64,000 nucleotides of DNA from Tetramitus jugosus (Eukaryota; Heterolobosea; Eutetramitea; Acrasida; Vahlkampfiidae), in the NCBI GenBank assembly GCA_937625935.1, contig OW569371.1, positions 1-64,000 of the forward strand, given 5' to 3'. The notes under the pieces are model-generated. The model was not told the origin of the DNA, searched no databases, and worked only from the letters and a program-made list of their open reading frames with translations. Below, piece by piece: positions 1 to 10,096 of this stretch. A program made the position numbers and the translations under genes. Position 1 is the stretch's first letter; the number at the start of each line of letters is the position of its first letter.

Positions 1-801
1 CCAAACCCAAACCAAACCCAAACCCAAACCAAACCCAAACCCAAACCCAAACCCAAACCCAAACCCAAACCCAAACCAAACCCAAACCCAAACCCAAACC
101 CAAACCCAAACCCAAACCCAAACCCAAACCCCAAACCCAAACCCAAACCCAAACCCAAACCCAAACCCAAACCCAAACCCAAACCCAAACCCAAACCCAA
201 ACCCAAACCCAAACCCAAACCCAAACCCAAACCCAAACCCAAACCCAAACCCAAACCCAAACCCAAACCCAAACCCAAACCCAAACCCAAACCCAAACCC
301 AAACCCAAACCCAAACCCAAACCCAAACCCAAACCCAAACCCAAACCCAAACCCAAACCCAAACCCAAACCCAAACCCAAACCCAAACCCAAACCCAAAC
401 CCAAACCCAAACCCAAACCCAAACCCAAACCCAAACCCAAACCCAAACCCAAACCCAAACCCAAACCCAAACCCAAACCCAAACCCAAACCCAAACCCAA
501 ACCCAAACCCAAACCCAAACCCAAACCCAAACCCAAACCCAAACCCAAACCCAAACCCAAACCCAAACCCAAACCCAAACCCAAACCCAAACCCAAACCC
601 AAACCCAAACCCAAACCCAAACCCAAACCCAAACCCAAACCCAAACCCAAACCCAAACCCAAACCCAAACCCAAACCCAAACCCAAACCCAAACCCAAAC
701 CCAAACCCAAACCCAAACCCAAACCCAAACCCAAACCCAAACCCAAACCCAAACCCAAACCCAAACCCAAACCCAAACCCAAACCCAAACCCAAACCCAA
801 A
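1..801. repeat. Telomeric repeat array (CCCAAA)n
   Basis: A continuous array of the hexamer CCCAAA, read as TTTGGG on the complementary G-rich strand, fills the left edge and stops abruptly at base 801. The orientation (C-rich strand 5' to 3' inward) is that of a left chromosome end. The array is almost pure from about base 140 onward. The first 130 bases contain several CCAAA five-base units and one CCCC run, which could be real terminal variants or read errors at the contig end. This unit is one base shorter than the plant-type TTTAGGG repeat and differs from the animal TTAGGG. Confidence 0.95.
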
Positions 802-1064
802 TCGACTTTCTTCTCAAAAATCAAAAGTTTCACCCAAATTCAAAATAGAATCGATCTGTCATCTAAAATCTGATTAAACAAGATTAATGAAAGTTTAAAT
901 CACTCAGTCCATTTCTATATCCACTTCTTGACATTCACTCCTTACTCTTTGTCGAAAACAGAAATTCTTTCATTCAATGCTCAACATCTGGAAGGATTAG
1001 ATGTAATCTAGGGATTCAATACATGTTTAGTGAGTAATCATTTATGTTTCTCTTCACTTCTGAT

Positions 1065-1078
1065 GGGTTGGGTCTGGG
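1065..1078 (+). repeat. Interstitial telomere-like motif, copy 1
   Basis: The 14-mer GGGTTGGGTCTGGG lies 260 bp inside the array. It is a G-strand telomere-like word in inverse orientation to the array. Its first 13 bases recur exactly near 1879, so it is a dispersed subtelomeric word. Confidence 0.5.
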
Positions 1079-1740
1079 TATTCAACTCTGCATCCAAGGA
1101 AGTCTGAACAATCGACATATATTTCTCTCATGAGCCAATCTCACTCCAAAATTGTATTTTCTGCTATATTTCTCAGTAAATGACGTTCATACTTGTGAAT
1201 TCTTATCAACAAGCAAGATCTACTCTTATTTTATGAAGATGTACCTGAACTTTCTACTCTCCACTCATCTTACGAACTGAGATGTTTAATTCTCATTCTG
1301 CCTGTCAAATATGTGACCATATCCTGTTCAAGAATCAAATCTCTCATTCACTATCACTAATTCGGTCCAAATTAGTTGATTTCGCCAGAACAAGAGTGTT
1401 TCATAGCATTCACAAAACTAAACTCAAAAATTAAGCTTATTCTACCGAAAACATCTCATTAAACAACGAAATATCTCCATCATATCCAGATTATCTCTAA
1501 AACTGGTGGAAATCTTCAGTTCAAGACAATTTCAAGTCAATTAAAAGTCATAATACTGAAATGCAACTCAATCGGCCAAAAAACAACAAAAAATGACAGA
1601 AGTAAAAGGTTTAATGCTACAAACGATTACAAGAGGTCTAAAATTCCAGTCTAAAACATGAAAAAAAACTGTTCTCTTATCATACAGTCCAGTGTTAATC
1701 TCATACTTTTATGAAAAAATCTGCCATAACAGTCTGTTGC

Positions 1741-1834
1741 AGTTTTAATCCTGTCGCAGAGAAAATCTGTTAATTACAGCAGGGAGCGATCGTCTCTTCG
1801 AGACGATAGAGTTTTAATCCTGTTAAATCCTGTT
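1741..1834. repeat. Hairpin flanked by direct repeats
   Basis: ATCGTCTC-TTC-GAGACGAT (1789-1807) is a perfect 8-bp stem with a 3-base loop. On each side lies the same 14-mer AGTTTTAATCCTGT (1741-1754 and 1810-1823), and a shorter AAATCCTGTT repeat follows at 1825-1834. The function is unknown; it could be a protein-binding site or the scar of a small mobile element. Confidence 0.5.
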
Positions 1835-1875
1835 AGAGCTCGTTGAGATGAGTAAAAGTTGTACTGAAAAAGTCC

Positions 1876-1919
1876 TTTGGGTTGGGTCTGGACTTATGAC
1901 ATGAACACCAAACCCAAAC
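1876..1919. repeat. Interstitial telomere-like motifs, copy 2
   Basis: TTTGGGTTGGGTCTGG at 1876-1891 repeats the word seen at 1065. It is followed 16 bp later by CCAAACCCAAAC (1908-1919) in the opposite orientation. Together they form a short inverted arrangement of degenerate telomere units. Confidence 0.5.
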
Positions 1920-2003
1920 TCAAAAACCTCCCAAAACCATATTTAGACACTCCTCTTCCATAAAAGGCAATATTTTGTCGGTTCAGAAACGAATATAAAG
2001 TCA

Positions 2004-2025
2004 CAGACCCAAACCGAACCCAACC
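2004..2025 (-). repeat. Interstitial telomere-like motif, copy 3
   Basis: A 22-base stretch made of CAGACCC, AAACC, GAACCC and AACC. It is the reverse-complement flavour of the words at 1065 and 1876 and the third such site within 1 kb. Confidence 0.45.
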
Positions 2026-2546
2026 TCTTGTGTCCAAGAGCAGTATACTCGGTGGTCCATAGTATTGATGATGAACGACACTCTCATGTAGAACACTCTA
2101 AAAAGTGTTGTGTTCTTTGGAAATACTTAACAGTATCCACCAAGTTCGGGCAATTCGGTGTTTCAAAAATGTATTAATCAAATCGAACTTTCTGTTTTTC
2201 ACCGAAATTAATATTAATATTATTATTATCTAAGCCAATAGAGCTCTGTGATGCATCACTTGGAGCAAAGAGTAGAGGGTTTTGTTCGTGTAATTTTTAT
2301 ACTTCTCCCATCCATGTTTCTATCAGCTCTCAAGAGGATAATCGAATAATTGGATAAAAATCCATAGATTGCGTACCTTCTCGTCTGATGTAGTTCTAGG
2401 ATAGTTCATATATAGAATATTATTTGTCCAAGCATTGTGTCTGTTTCAATATTGACATGACTAAGGCATCACCAGATTTTGCAATTATTTGAAATTTTTT
2501 TGAAGAACCAGAATATGGGTCCATTGCTGTCGAAGATTGTAATCGG

Positions 2547-2592
2547 TGTAGGTGATGCCTAGGGAGAGATGTAGGTGATGCCTAGGGAGAGA
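2547..2592. repeat. 23-bp tandem duplication
   Basis: Two perfect head-to-tail copies of a 23-base unit containing GGTGATGCCTAGGGAGAGA (2547-2569 and 2570-2592). There are no further copies and no frame crosses them. This is a recent slippage or unequal-exchange product. Confidence 0.8.
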
Positions 2593-3081
2593 AACCAAAG
2601 GATACCAAAAAAGGCGTTTTTTCAAGGAAAAAGTTTATCCGCTTGCACTAAGATGCACAAAGGAATGACCACCAACAAGCAAGGCTCAAAACACCATAAT
2701 CTCCACTAAGATATTAACATCATTCAACTACATTGCCAAAACACCAATATGCATTCGAACATGGTGTTTAATTTGACACCCAATGCCATTAACGCACAAG
2801 ACGTCTGAGTCTTGTGCAATGGTTCCAAATTCATCCCAACCATGGCCCGTAAGCCCTCATGCAATGCAGGAACTTGACTATGCGTCACTGCCAAATAAAT
2901 CTCAAGGAGATTATAAAAGCATGTGGAAAGAAATTGAAACAATGGGTGTTAAACAATATGAAAATAATCGTCTGAGATTTGGCATACCGCTAACTTCATA
3001 TATCAACCCTTTCGCTCTGAAGTTACAATTAACTTGTAGATCAACAGAGTCTACGTTATATAATTTTGAATTTTTTAATAA

Positions 3082-3402
3082 TCCCCTGTACTCTTTGTAC
3101 CCATATCAATAACGAGTGCTGTTTTCTTCTTATATCGAGAAGAAGCTGGTTCTGCTTTTGAATGCATTATTTCAGGCAATTTTGAATTTAAAGAAGACCT
3201 GTATTTTGCAATATTGGCCAATTTGAATTCACGAACAATAAGGCAATGAATTATACAAATGATCGAAGAGGTAAACGAAGATGACTTATCATTATCTGAG
3301 AAACTGGATAGCATGTTTACTTCTTTTGTTACCGATGATTTATTCATGAAAGGAAAAATTCTTTTTCTGAAAAAAAAGAGAAATTGCTGCGAAAGTTCTT
3401 AA
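3082..3402 (+). pseudogene. Unrecognised coding remnant with an in-frame TGA
   Basis: One plus-strand frame runs from 3082 to a TAA at 3400-3402 and is interrupted only by TGA at 3247-3249. Its translation looks coding on both sides of the stop: for example YREEAGSAFECIISGNFEF before it, and an acidic, helix-like IEEVNEDDLSLSEKLDSMF after it. There is no ATG at the beginning and a stop immediately precedes it, so the 5' part is missing. The minus strand of the same interval has a 90-codon frame with an ATG, but its composition is less protein-like, and I take it as the shadow. I do not recognise a family. Most likely a decayed gene fragment. Confidence 0.4.
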
Positions 3403-3422
3403 ACTTATACCCTCTCTAAACT

Positions 3423-4046
3423 TCAAGGCAAACAATAGATGCAATAGTGAATTTGTTTCACCTTCATTTTTTTGAAACATTTCGAATATACAATTAAAAA
3501 ATGCCATTTACAGCTTGATTTGAATACAGTGAAGGCTTTAAACTTAAGTAAATCGAGAGTTTCAAAGATTTCGACTAGGATTTGAATTTTGTCAATGTCT
3601 CGCAGAACTATCAGAAGAGTATCCCGCTTGGTTGTTACACCAATCCGCAGCATGGTAAATGATTTCAGTTGGATTTTATTCCACCTTGAATACGTGAGGG
3701 TTCTGTATTTTTTGTTCAATGATTCCGCTAAATTATTCTCCCCGAAAATCTCTTCGAACGCTAGTTTCAAGATTGGTATTGGTATGTTGAAATATAGACC
3801 AAAATACCTAATCTCATCAAACAATAGGTTGATGTCAATTCCGTCGTCCATTAGAGTGTTCAAAAACTGAATGAACGCCATACGATAGTCATCTGCAGTT
3901 AAACTATTCATGTACTCGACAAAGCATGACAGACACATATCCACACAAATTCCAAAGTGATACAAATTGCTATCATGCTTTATATCGATTATCAATTCAT
4001 TAGTGATATAAAGTAGTTTTGGAAAAAAGCCCGAGTTTGGAACCAC
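3423..4046 (-). pseudogene. Hypothetical protein fragment
   Basis: A 207-codon minus-strand frame with no ATG at its head: it opens just after a TAA, and the first in-frame methionine is residue 37. A second frame upstream (4047-4250) meets it at a T6 run near 4020, consistent with a frameshift. Residues about 58-92 contain FIQFLNTLMDDGIDINLLFD followed by EIRYFGL, which resembles the end of a BTB/T1-type domain, but the match is too short to name a family. Treat as a possible decayed gene. The opposite strand has only a 93-codon non-ATG shadow. Confidence 0.35.
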
Positions 4047-4266
4047 GTGTTAGAATCAGATACCACAAAATTCCGAAGGTATGGAAATTAACCAGGACAA
4101 GTTGAGTCTTCCAGACTCTGTCAAGGCCCCTATATGGTTCGAGGATGTTTTGAATGTATGTAGAAAGATAAGGCATGCAAGATACCCTATTAGAGACCCT
4201 ATTAGCTCTGTCGCGCAGAGGAGTGACATGGTGCCGAGCGGAATCATGACTCATAGTAACCCATAA

Positions 4267-5697
4267 TAACCACCGATATTTAATACTTACAGAAACCAGA
4301 AACTACTTCAACTCCAATGTATCTACAATTAAAGTCTGCATGGGGGACCTAAATGTGAACAAAGAAAAAGAAAAAAGTAGATTCCAATCAATTCTAAACC
4401 TCAGCAACGAACATGAACTCACAACCCACACATATCAGAGGAAACTTCCTCGATTATGCCCTATGTTCAAAACAGTTTATCCAACAATGAAGTGTATAAG
4501 GGATACATGATCAACGGTCTTTGAGTCACACTTATTGATTTAGCTCAGAGATCGTTTACTCACTTGTCGAATTAATCTAAGTCTAAAGAAGGATAAAAAT
4601 GGATATCTTTTCCAGTTCTTTCATGATATCAATGGGGTGAAATCCATATCAACACTAGTTTGATGTTGTAATATTGTCCCGTCATCTTGATATTTAGTTT
4701 AGAAACCAACAATCTCTTGTCCATCAACTTCTATCAAAGTACCAAAAATTGCACAAACCCATACTAACTCTATTCACAGTTAAATTTTCCGTACAGCATA
4801 ACATTGCAGTTTTGTTCATCAAATCCGCATATGCCAACTAACTAAAACTGGCAGAATCATGTTTCATATCAGTCACTAGACAATCTACATAGTGTACTTC
4901 CATGAGCTAAAGGAAGCGTTCTTTGTAGGTTTGGAGTTGTATGGGAGCTTCCAAATATATTATTTACCTCTCAATGGGAGCGTCCAGATATTATTTCTTA
5001 TGCCCCCCTAGGGAGGGGTCTGAGAAATTTATTCAAATATTTATTCATAGGGGTCTCTTAATCCCAATCCTAGCAGGAGAATTAATGTAACGTTCGAATT
5101 TACAGGAAAATATGTTATTCAAATTTATTCAAAACAGGCAGGGATGGGGTCAGAGGTGAATAAAATATCTGGATGCTTCCAATGAACAATTCTAGTATAT
5201 GGATGATACATGTTTAGCTGTAACGAAGCATTGATTTGATAGAATCATATGATTAAACCAGTGTTGATATTTTTTGAATGGAATACAAGGGTATCACTTG
5301 ATGTTGTTGTTATTATTATTGCTTTTGTTGAAGAGACAATAAATTGGATAGAATGAGAGGAAAACAGCTGATTGTTTCTTTGTTTGTTGATTTTGAGATG
5401 AGATGGAAGAGGTGGTGGTAGAGCAGTCGTTGTAGGAAAAGGTAGGTCAGAGTTGTGAGATTGGATTGTGTTCGCTTGTGTGAAGGGAAAGAAAGTAAAA
5501 TGCAATGTGTGAACTCAACTTGTTGACTTCTTTTTGCTTGTTCGACCTTGCAGTTTTTAATTTCCAAAGATGGCTTCCAAAATTGTGTGAACCGGTTCAG
5601 AAAAAACTAGAACACAACAAATGGTGAAAAATGTGGAACCTCAGGAGACTTCTTCATTCAACAAAAACTCTCCAAAGAACCTCAAAAAAACTGTGCC
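4267..5697. other. Intergenic stretch without recognisable gene
   Basis: AT-rich sequence. The small minus-strand frames at 5245-5567 overlap in different phases and are rich in low-complexity Pro/Ser/Thr, so I do not accept them. The last 100 bases before 5698 are A-rich and precede the F-box gene start, so they probably hold its promoter and leader. One short direct repeat is listed separately. Confidence 0.5.
4941..4996. repeat. Imperfect 33-bp-period direct repeat
   Basis: ATGGGAGCTTCCAAATATAT (from 4941) recurs as ATGGGAGCGTCCAGATATTA (from 4974), with differences of a few bases. A related GGATGCTTCCAATG lies near 5172. No coding role is apparent. Confidence 0.4.
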
Positions 5698-6660
5698 ATG
5701 ACCATCCCACAACTGCCACGAGACATTCATCAAATCATCTTGCAATTCTTACCTATTGGTGACATTTACTCCAGAGCTACTCGTTTGAACAAGGACTGGC
5801 ACTCGACAACAGAAACACTCTTGACGTGGAAAACTGTGGCAAGACTCAACTGGCCATCCATGAATGAGTTCCTTACAAGACTTGAAACTGCAGACAAACG
5901 GGTCATAAGACAAAATGAGAATGAGGATGACGAAGAGGTAGAAAAGAAGAAGACCAAGGCATCTGGAAAGAGAACAAAGCGTTCCACAAAGAAGTCAAAA
6001 AGCAAGAGGAGCAAAACAGAGGTGACCAAACCGGATATTCATCAGAAAGAGTATTGGAAAAAACTTGTGATTGATCGCTTTGAGAGGGACAATAGTTATG
6101 CCATTCGACTCCTGAATTCTACGCGAAAATTTATCAAGTCTGACAAACATAGTACAGGTGAGATTGAACTAGCTTGTAATCAAATGAAACTTCTGGTAGA
6201 ATTGTACGATATTAATTTAACGAAAAGTGATGTTGTTAACAAGTACATTGCATTCATGCATGATAGTATCATTTACAATTTGATTCAAAAGGACAGCACT
6301 CATGATTCCAGGGGCGAGCGTCACGACATCTTTTCCGTTTCAGCTACTTTTTTGGATCACCAGTTTCGGGAACATTCAGTGAGAATGAATTATCATAATA
6401 TCATCTGTCCTTTTGGTGGACACGGAGAGCCTATATATCTATTCCAAATTTCATTTGATTTTACGTTTTATTTTTTGGCTTGCAATGATACCTCGGCATT
6501 TGCAGCAAACAAGGAAACTGAGAAGCGACTTTTAAGTCTACTTCAGATTGATGAAGATGATCCTGACAAACCATCGACCAGTCAAATTGAAACCTTTTTA
6601 GAGCAATTCTGCTTTTTTGACAAGGGCCTCGAGGAGTATCGCTTCTTCGACCCAAGTTAA
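5698..6660 (+). CDS. F-box protein
   Basis: 320 aa, ATG start after an A-rich leader, single exon, TAA stop. Residues about 4-52 form an F-box: LPRDIHQIILQFLPIGDIY, then the basic/aromatic end LTWKTVARLNW. F-box proteins are substrate adaptors that bind Skp1 in SCF ubiquitin ligases; that role is family knowledge, not shown here. Residues about 72-108 are an acidic run followed by a Lys/Arg/Ser-rich stretch (KKKTKASGKRTKRSTKKSKS), which looks like a nuclear localisation or nucleic-acid-binding tail. The C-terminal 200 residues are unrecognised and carry no repeats such as LRR or WD40. The frame is complete, with no sign of decay, despite lying only 5 kb from the telomere array. Confidence 0.75.
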   Translation: MTIPQLPRDIHQIILQFLPIGDIYSRATRLNKDWHSTTETLLTWKTVARLNWPSMNEFLTRLETADKRVIRQNENEDDEEVEKKKTKASGKRTKRSTKKSKSKRSKTEVTKPDIHQKEYWKKLVIDRFERDNSYAIRLLNSTRKFIKSDKHSTGEIELACNQMKLLVELYDINLTKSDVVNKYIAFMHDSIIYNLIQKDSTHDSRGERHDIFSVSATFLDHQFREHSVRMNYHNIICPFGGHGEPIYLFQISFDFTFYFLACNDTSAFAANKETEKRLLSLLQIDEDDPDKPSTSQIETFLEQFCFFDKGLEEYRFFDPS

Positions 6661-7611
6661 ATAGATTGTCCCAAGCAACAATAAGTTCTCACACCGATTC
6701 TGAAGAATCTCTTTGAATTTGGTTCAATAAATTGTGTCAAAGCGCCTCCAAGTGGTTGCCAACCAAAAGATCAAACTATTCAAGGAGACGGTCGCATCCT
6801 CAAGGAAATTGACCCACACATTTTATGGTAACGACTTCCTTGTCGATGAAGTGAAAAGAACATGTTCTCGTTTGACATTGGTCACAAACAATATACTTTT
6901 GATAAATTTATCAATCACATGCTCCAATTGATTCTATTCATCGTCCACCAATCACTCCTGTTTTTTGCAGTAACGTGTCAATTCTATTCAAGCTTGAAGA
7001 ATTTGATAATATAATTTGGATGCGCAGATCCCAAACTGTTTGACAACGGGACTTTCCAAAAGACTAAAAATCAACCAAGGATTACAGCGCTGTCTTCGCA
7101 CCTATCAAGAAGGTGTGACCACTGGCAAGACTCAATTCCCCCGAGGAATTGGGCCAGAGGTATACATCAACAGGTTGGCAATCGAAAATGTTCCATACCA
7201 TTACGATACATCCGATCACGACAGATCTTAATGTCTATGAGCAGATAGGACCAAACAAGCTGTATACTTGGGTTCGTGTTGTTTTTCAAATATACTTTAA
7301 CTCGTGAGAGATTTTCCAACCAACCTAGAGTAAATAGAAAGTGAATACAACGCACATTTAAATAAATAAAAAAACATCCCAAGCTGTCTTTATTACTCCT
7401 CTGTAACAAGGTGATATTCTGACCCTCAGTAATCGATGTAAATTTTTATCATCAACCTTATTTTTTGATTTGGATTGTGGTAATGTAACGCTCTCGATAT
7501 GTTTCGATGATATCATAATACAGTTCACAATAAGAAGTCATATACGTAGCAGGAACTCTAACATTATCAATGGTGATGAAAAGACCGTGTCATGAATACC
7601 CAGTGATTGAG
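6661..7611. other. Intergenic region with possible coding debris
   Basis: Between the F-box gene and the next minus-strand gene lie several plus-strand open stretches without proper context: 6734-6931 (GTG start) and 7016-7231. Two different frames are open across 7020-7250, and either could be real, for example ADPKLFDNGTFQKTKNQPR in one. This pattern suggests fragments of a frameshifted gene, but I cannot choose a frame or name a family. Confidence 0.35.
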
Positions 7612-8694
7612 TCAATGGAGCATATTAATGCGCTGGCTCAATAATTGCTGCGCATAAGGGAGTGCTCCTTGTTCATTTCGAGATTGATGGACTGGTTGAG
7701 GAGGTAGTGCACTTGGAAATTGGTTTTCAATTGCAAGTTTGTTTGGTTCTGGTGATATCAATCCGAAGCGAGGAGGTGGTGGAGGTTCCAGACTTCCAAG
7801 TTGAGAATTGAATTTCAGAGCACGATTCTTTGAATCAATCTTCTTGATTGCATCACTAAAATCATGTCCCAACCCGGCATTAGTCATGATATATTTGTCA
7901 CAAAAGTCTCTCTTTCTCGATTCAATGTCGTCCAAGCTGAACCAGTGCTGACACCTATTACATCGAAGAACTTTCTCTTGCTCTGTCTTTCTCAGTTTGA
8001 ACACTTTCATAAATGTCTCTCTGGGATTGGAACCACCGTGGAGAACACCAACTCGTGAACATGAAGCTGCCCAGTAATTAGTCGCCTGTTTCTTGAGACT
8101 CACATATTGTTCATAATTCAATGTCAGACTGGAATCGAGCATAATAGCCTTGTTCTCCATGTTGTGGTTGTTCTCCTCACCGATCGTAATCATCGAATTA
8201 TCATCAAACACAAAAGTACTTCTCAGTTTGGCTTGATGATAACTCAAAGTATCCCAGTCTAACAAATTGCGAACAGCATTGTAAAATGGCTTTGAAACAA
8301 ATTGAATTGTCATGAGCAATTCAATAGCATCGACATAAAGCATCATGTGAAACAAAATGTCACTGTGAAGAAAGACAGAGTGATCATTTTGTTGTTGACT
8401 CTCCGAAGCACTTGCGCCACCATGTCTACGTTCTTGTTCTTGTTGTTCCGATAGCTGAAAAGTGCCTTGAACGATATGTTGCATCTTATCATGCACCTTG
8501 AGCTCAGTTCTCAACCTTTGAATCTCACTCAGGGACAAAGATAGCGGTTCTGCCATTTTCTGAACTAAAATTTCAATAACTCGATTTTTTTCTTCCAATT
8601 GACGTTGCAATGACTTTGTCTGCTCTTCATAGTAAAGACGCAATGTTCGATCGTTGGCCATCCGTTGTTGTCTTCCAATTCGTTCCGTCAACAT
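7612..8694 (-). CDS. F-box-like coiled-coil protein
   Basis: 360 aa from the ATG at 8694; the frame extends further upstream only with a GTG, and ATG 8661 is an alternative start. Residues about 20-60 are a coiled coil (QTKSLQRQLEEKNRVIEILV), then a Gln/Glu-rich linker. Residues about 105-155 form an F-box-like helical motif (HSDILFHMMLYVDAIELLM, then VSKPFYNAVRNLL). After residue 244 a CxxC...C set (CNRCQHW, with another Cys 17 residues on) suggests a small zinc-binding element. The C-terminus is Pro-rich. A 453-bp piece (7963-8415) is duplicated in inverted orientation at 19594-20046, where the copy is broken by a stop. This copy appears to be the intact source. Likely a ubiquitin-ligase adaptor, by analogy only. 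Confidence 0.65.
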   Translation of the reverse strand: MLTERIGRQQRMANDRTLRLYYEEQTKSLQRQLEEKNRVIEILVQKMAEPLSLSLSEIQRLRTELKVHDKMQHIVQGTFQLSEQQEQERRHGGASASESQQQNDHSVFLHSDILFHMMLYVDAIELLMTIQFVSKPFYNAVRNLLDWDTLSYHQAKLRSTFVFDDNSMITIGEENNHNMENKAIMLDSSLTLNYEQYVSLKKQATNYWAASCSRVGVLHGGSNPRETFMKVFKLRKTEQEKVLRCNRCQHWFSLDDIESRKRDFCDKYIMTNAGLGHDFSDAIKKIDSKNRALKFNSQLGSLEPPPPPRFGLISPEPNKLAIENQFPSALPPQPVHQSRNEQGALPYAQQLLSQRINMLH

Positions 8695-8932
8695 GAATAA
8701 ACAACTTGTTTGTGATGAACAAGGAAAACAAGTTCCTTCGAGTTCTGGAAAGCGATTTTTCGGACTGACAAGTTGAAGCTCAGCCAAGCACAGCACACTT
8801 CAATCACCAGAATACAATTTTTCTCACAGAAAACAGGAATTTGCCTCTTTTACACAGGAAGTCATTATAAGACTCGTTTAAAAGGCGGTGTCAAAGTCAC
8901 TTCCCAAGTACTGTCCGAGAAAGAGTGCGGGA

Positions 8933-10096
8933 TCAAAGAGGATTGTTCTTCATTCCAAGAAGAGTTATCGAATTGGACCCACAATATTCAACCACTTTTT
9001 GGATGAAAGCCTTATCTCGTCCGCTCTGAGCCCAACTGAGTGTCTTAAGACCCTTCCAATACAGTAGTACCTTCTCTGTGATTGTTTTTTGATCGCATCC
9101 ATTCATCCTGAGTGTGTGAATACCAGTCAAATAAGAAAATGCATCATCTGTGATATTCTTGCAATCACTCATATCGAGCGTATGAATACCAGTCAAATGA
9201 ATGAATGTGTTTCCTGTGATTCGCTCACAACCAGTCATAGATAGTGTATGAATACCAGTCAAGGAGGATAAGGCTATATCTGTTATTTGATCACAAGCGA
9301 TCATATGAAGCGTATGAATACCAGTCAAATGAACAAATGCATTGTCAGTGATTTGATGGCAATAACTCATATTGAGCGTATGAATACCAGTCAGGTGTGA
9401 GAATGAATCGTCTGTGATATTCTTGTTCTTGCAATAACTCATATCGAGTGTGTGAATACCAGTCAAATAAGAAAATGTCTTCTGTGTGACTTGACTACGA
9501 AAACTCATATTAAGTGTATGAATACCAGTCAGATGAACAAATGCCTCGTCTGAAATTTGATTACAAAAGCTCATATCGAGTGTATGAATTCCACGCAAAT
9601 AACCAAATGCCTTGTCTGTTATTTGCTCACTCCTACAATTACGCATATTAAGTGTATGAATGCCAGCTAAATGACAAAATCCATTATCCGTAATTTGGTG
9701 GCAATCACTCATGTCCAGTGTGTGAATATTTTGCAAGTATTGGAAGTGCTCATCCACAACATTCGGATGCCAATTAAGGCAAACATTGAACAATGTTCCT
9801 CTGTTCAATTGAAACCAATTTTCAATCTCTTTTTGATTCAGAGCACGCACGAGTGTTCTCTTCTTGTTGAACATGAACAATCGATTGAACTTAAATTGAT
9901 TGATCCCTTTGCACGTGTAACTCAATTTCAACCATTCTGGAGTGTCACAAAATTCAATAATTTTTGACCATGTATCCCTGCATAGATGTTCAGAACAAGA
10001 AATGGCGACATAGTCATCACTTGTGAAATCTGTGATCCTCATTCGCTTGATTGGCACATCATCACTCGTGCTTTCAAGGAGAACTCGTTTTTTCAT
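8933..10096 (-). CDS. F-box/leucine-rich-repeat protein
   Basis: 387 aa from the ATG at 10096. The open frame continues upstream to 10273, but that part would overlap the divergent enzyme gene and reads like non-coding sequence, so I start at MKKRVLLES. Residues about 30-75 resemble an F-box (LCRDTWSKIIEFCDTPEWLK). From about residue 115 come ten near-identical repeats of 22-24 residues of the type LTGIHTLNMSYCHQITDNAF, plus a degenerate eleventh (WKGLKTLSWAQ). These are cysteine-containing LRRs of the SCF adaptor type and would form a curved solenoid that binds a substrate. The repeats are very regular, with IHTL nearly invariant, pointing to recent expansion. The gene is divergent from the dioxygenase, with 169 bp between the two ATGs. 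Confidence 0.8.
   Translation of the reverse strand: MKKRVLLESTSDDVPIKRMRITDFTSDDYVAISCSEHLCRDTWSKIIEFCDTPEWLKLSYTCKGINQFKFNRLFMFNKKRTLVRALNQKEIENWFQLNRGTLFNVCLNWHPNVVDEHFQYLQNIHTLDMSDCHQITDNGFCHLAGIHTLNMRNCRSEQITDKAFGYLRGIHTLDMSFCNQISDEAFVHLTGIHTLNMSFRSQVTQKTFSYLTGIHTLDMSYCKNKNITDDSFSHLTGIHTLNMSYCHQITDNAFVHLTGIHTLHMIACDQITDIALSSLTGIHTLSMTGCERITGNTFIHLTGIHTLDMSDCKNITDDAFSYLTGIHTLRMNGCDQKTITEKVLLYWKGLKTLSWAQSGRDKAFIQKVVEYCGSNSITLLGMKNNPL

Larger units (their letters stand above)
802..3081. other. Subtelomeric non-coding stretch
   Basis: About 2.3 kb of AT-rich sequence between the telomere and the first coding remnant. I see no frame with convincing codon structure on either strand. Two overlapping small frames near 2724-3112 lie on opposite strands and look like chance. 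The stretch holds interstitial telomere-like motifs, a hairpin between direct repeats and a short tandem duplication, each listed separately. Confidence 0.6.

Noticed and set aside
1-801. CRISPR or satellite array
   Set aside because: The unit is six bases with no spacers and lies at the very end of the sequence, which is telomeric.
2724-3112. Two overlapping opposite-strand frames of 72 and 109 codons
   Set aside because: They overlap on opposite strands, have no recognisable motif and ordinary chance length.
4000-4266. Overlapping 61-84 codon frames on both strands
   Set aside because: Short, mutually overlapping, with a small internal repeat (ACCCTATTAGAG) that keeps several phases open.
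5245-5567. Minus-strand Ser/Thr/Pro-rich frames
   Set aside because: Two phases overlap, with low-complexity composition and no context; likely leader/promoter sequence of the F-box gene.
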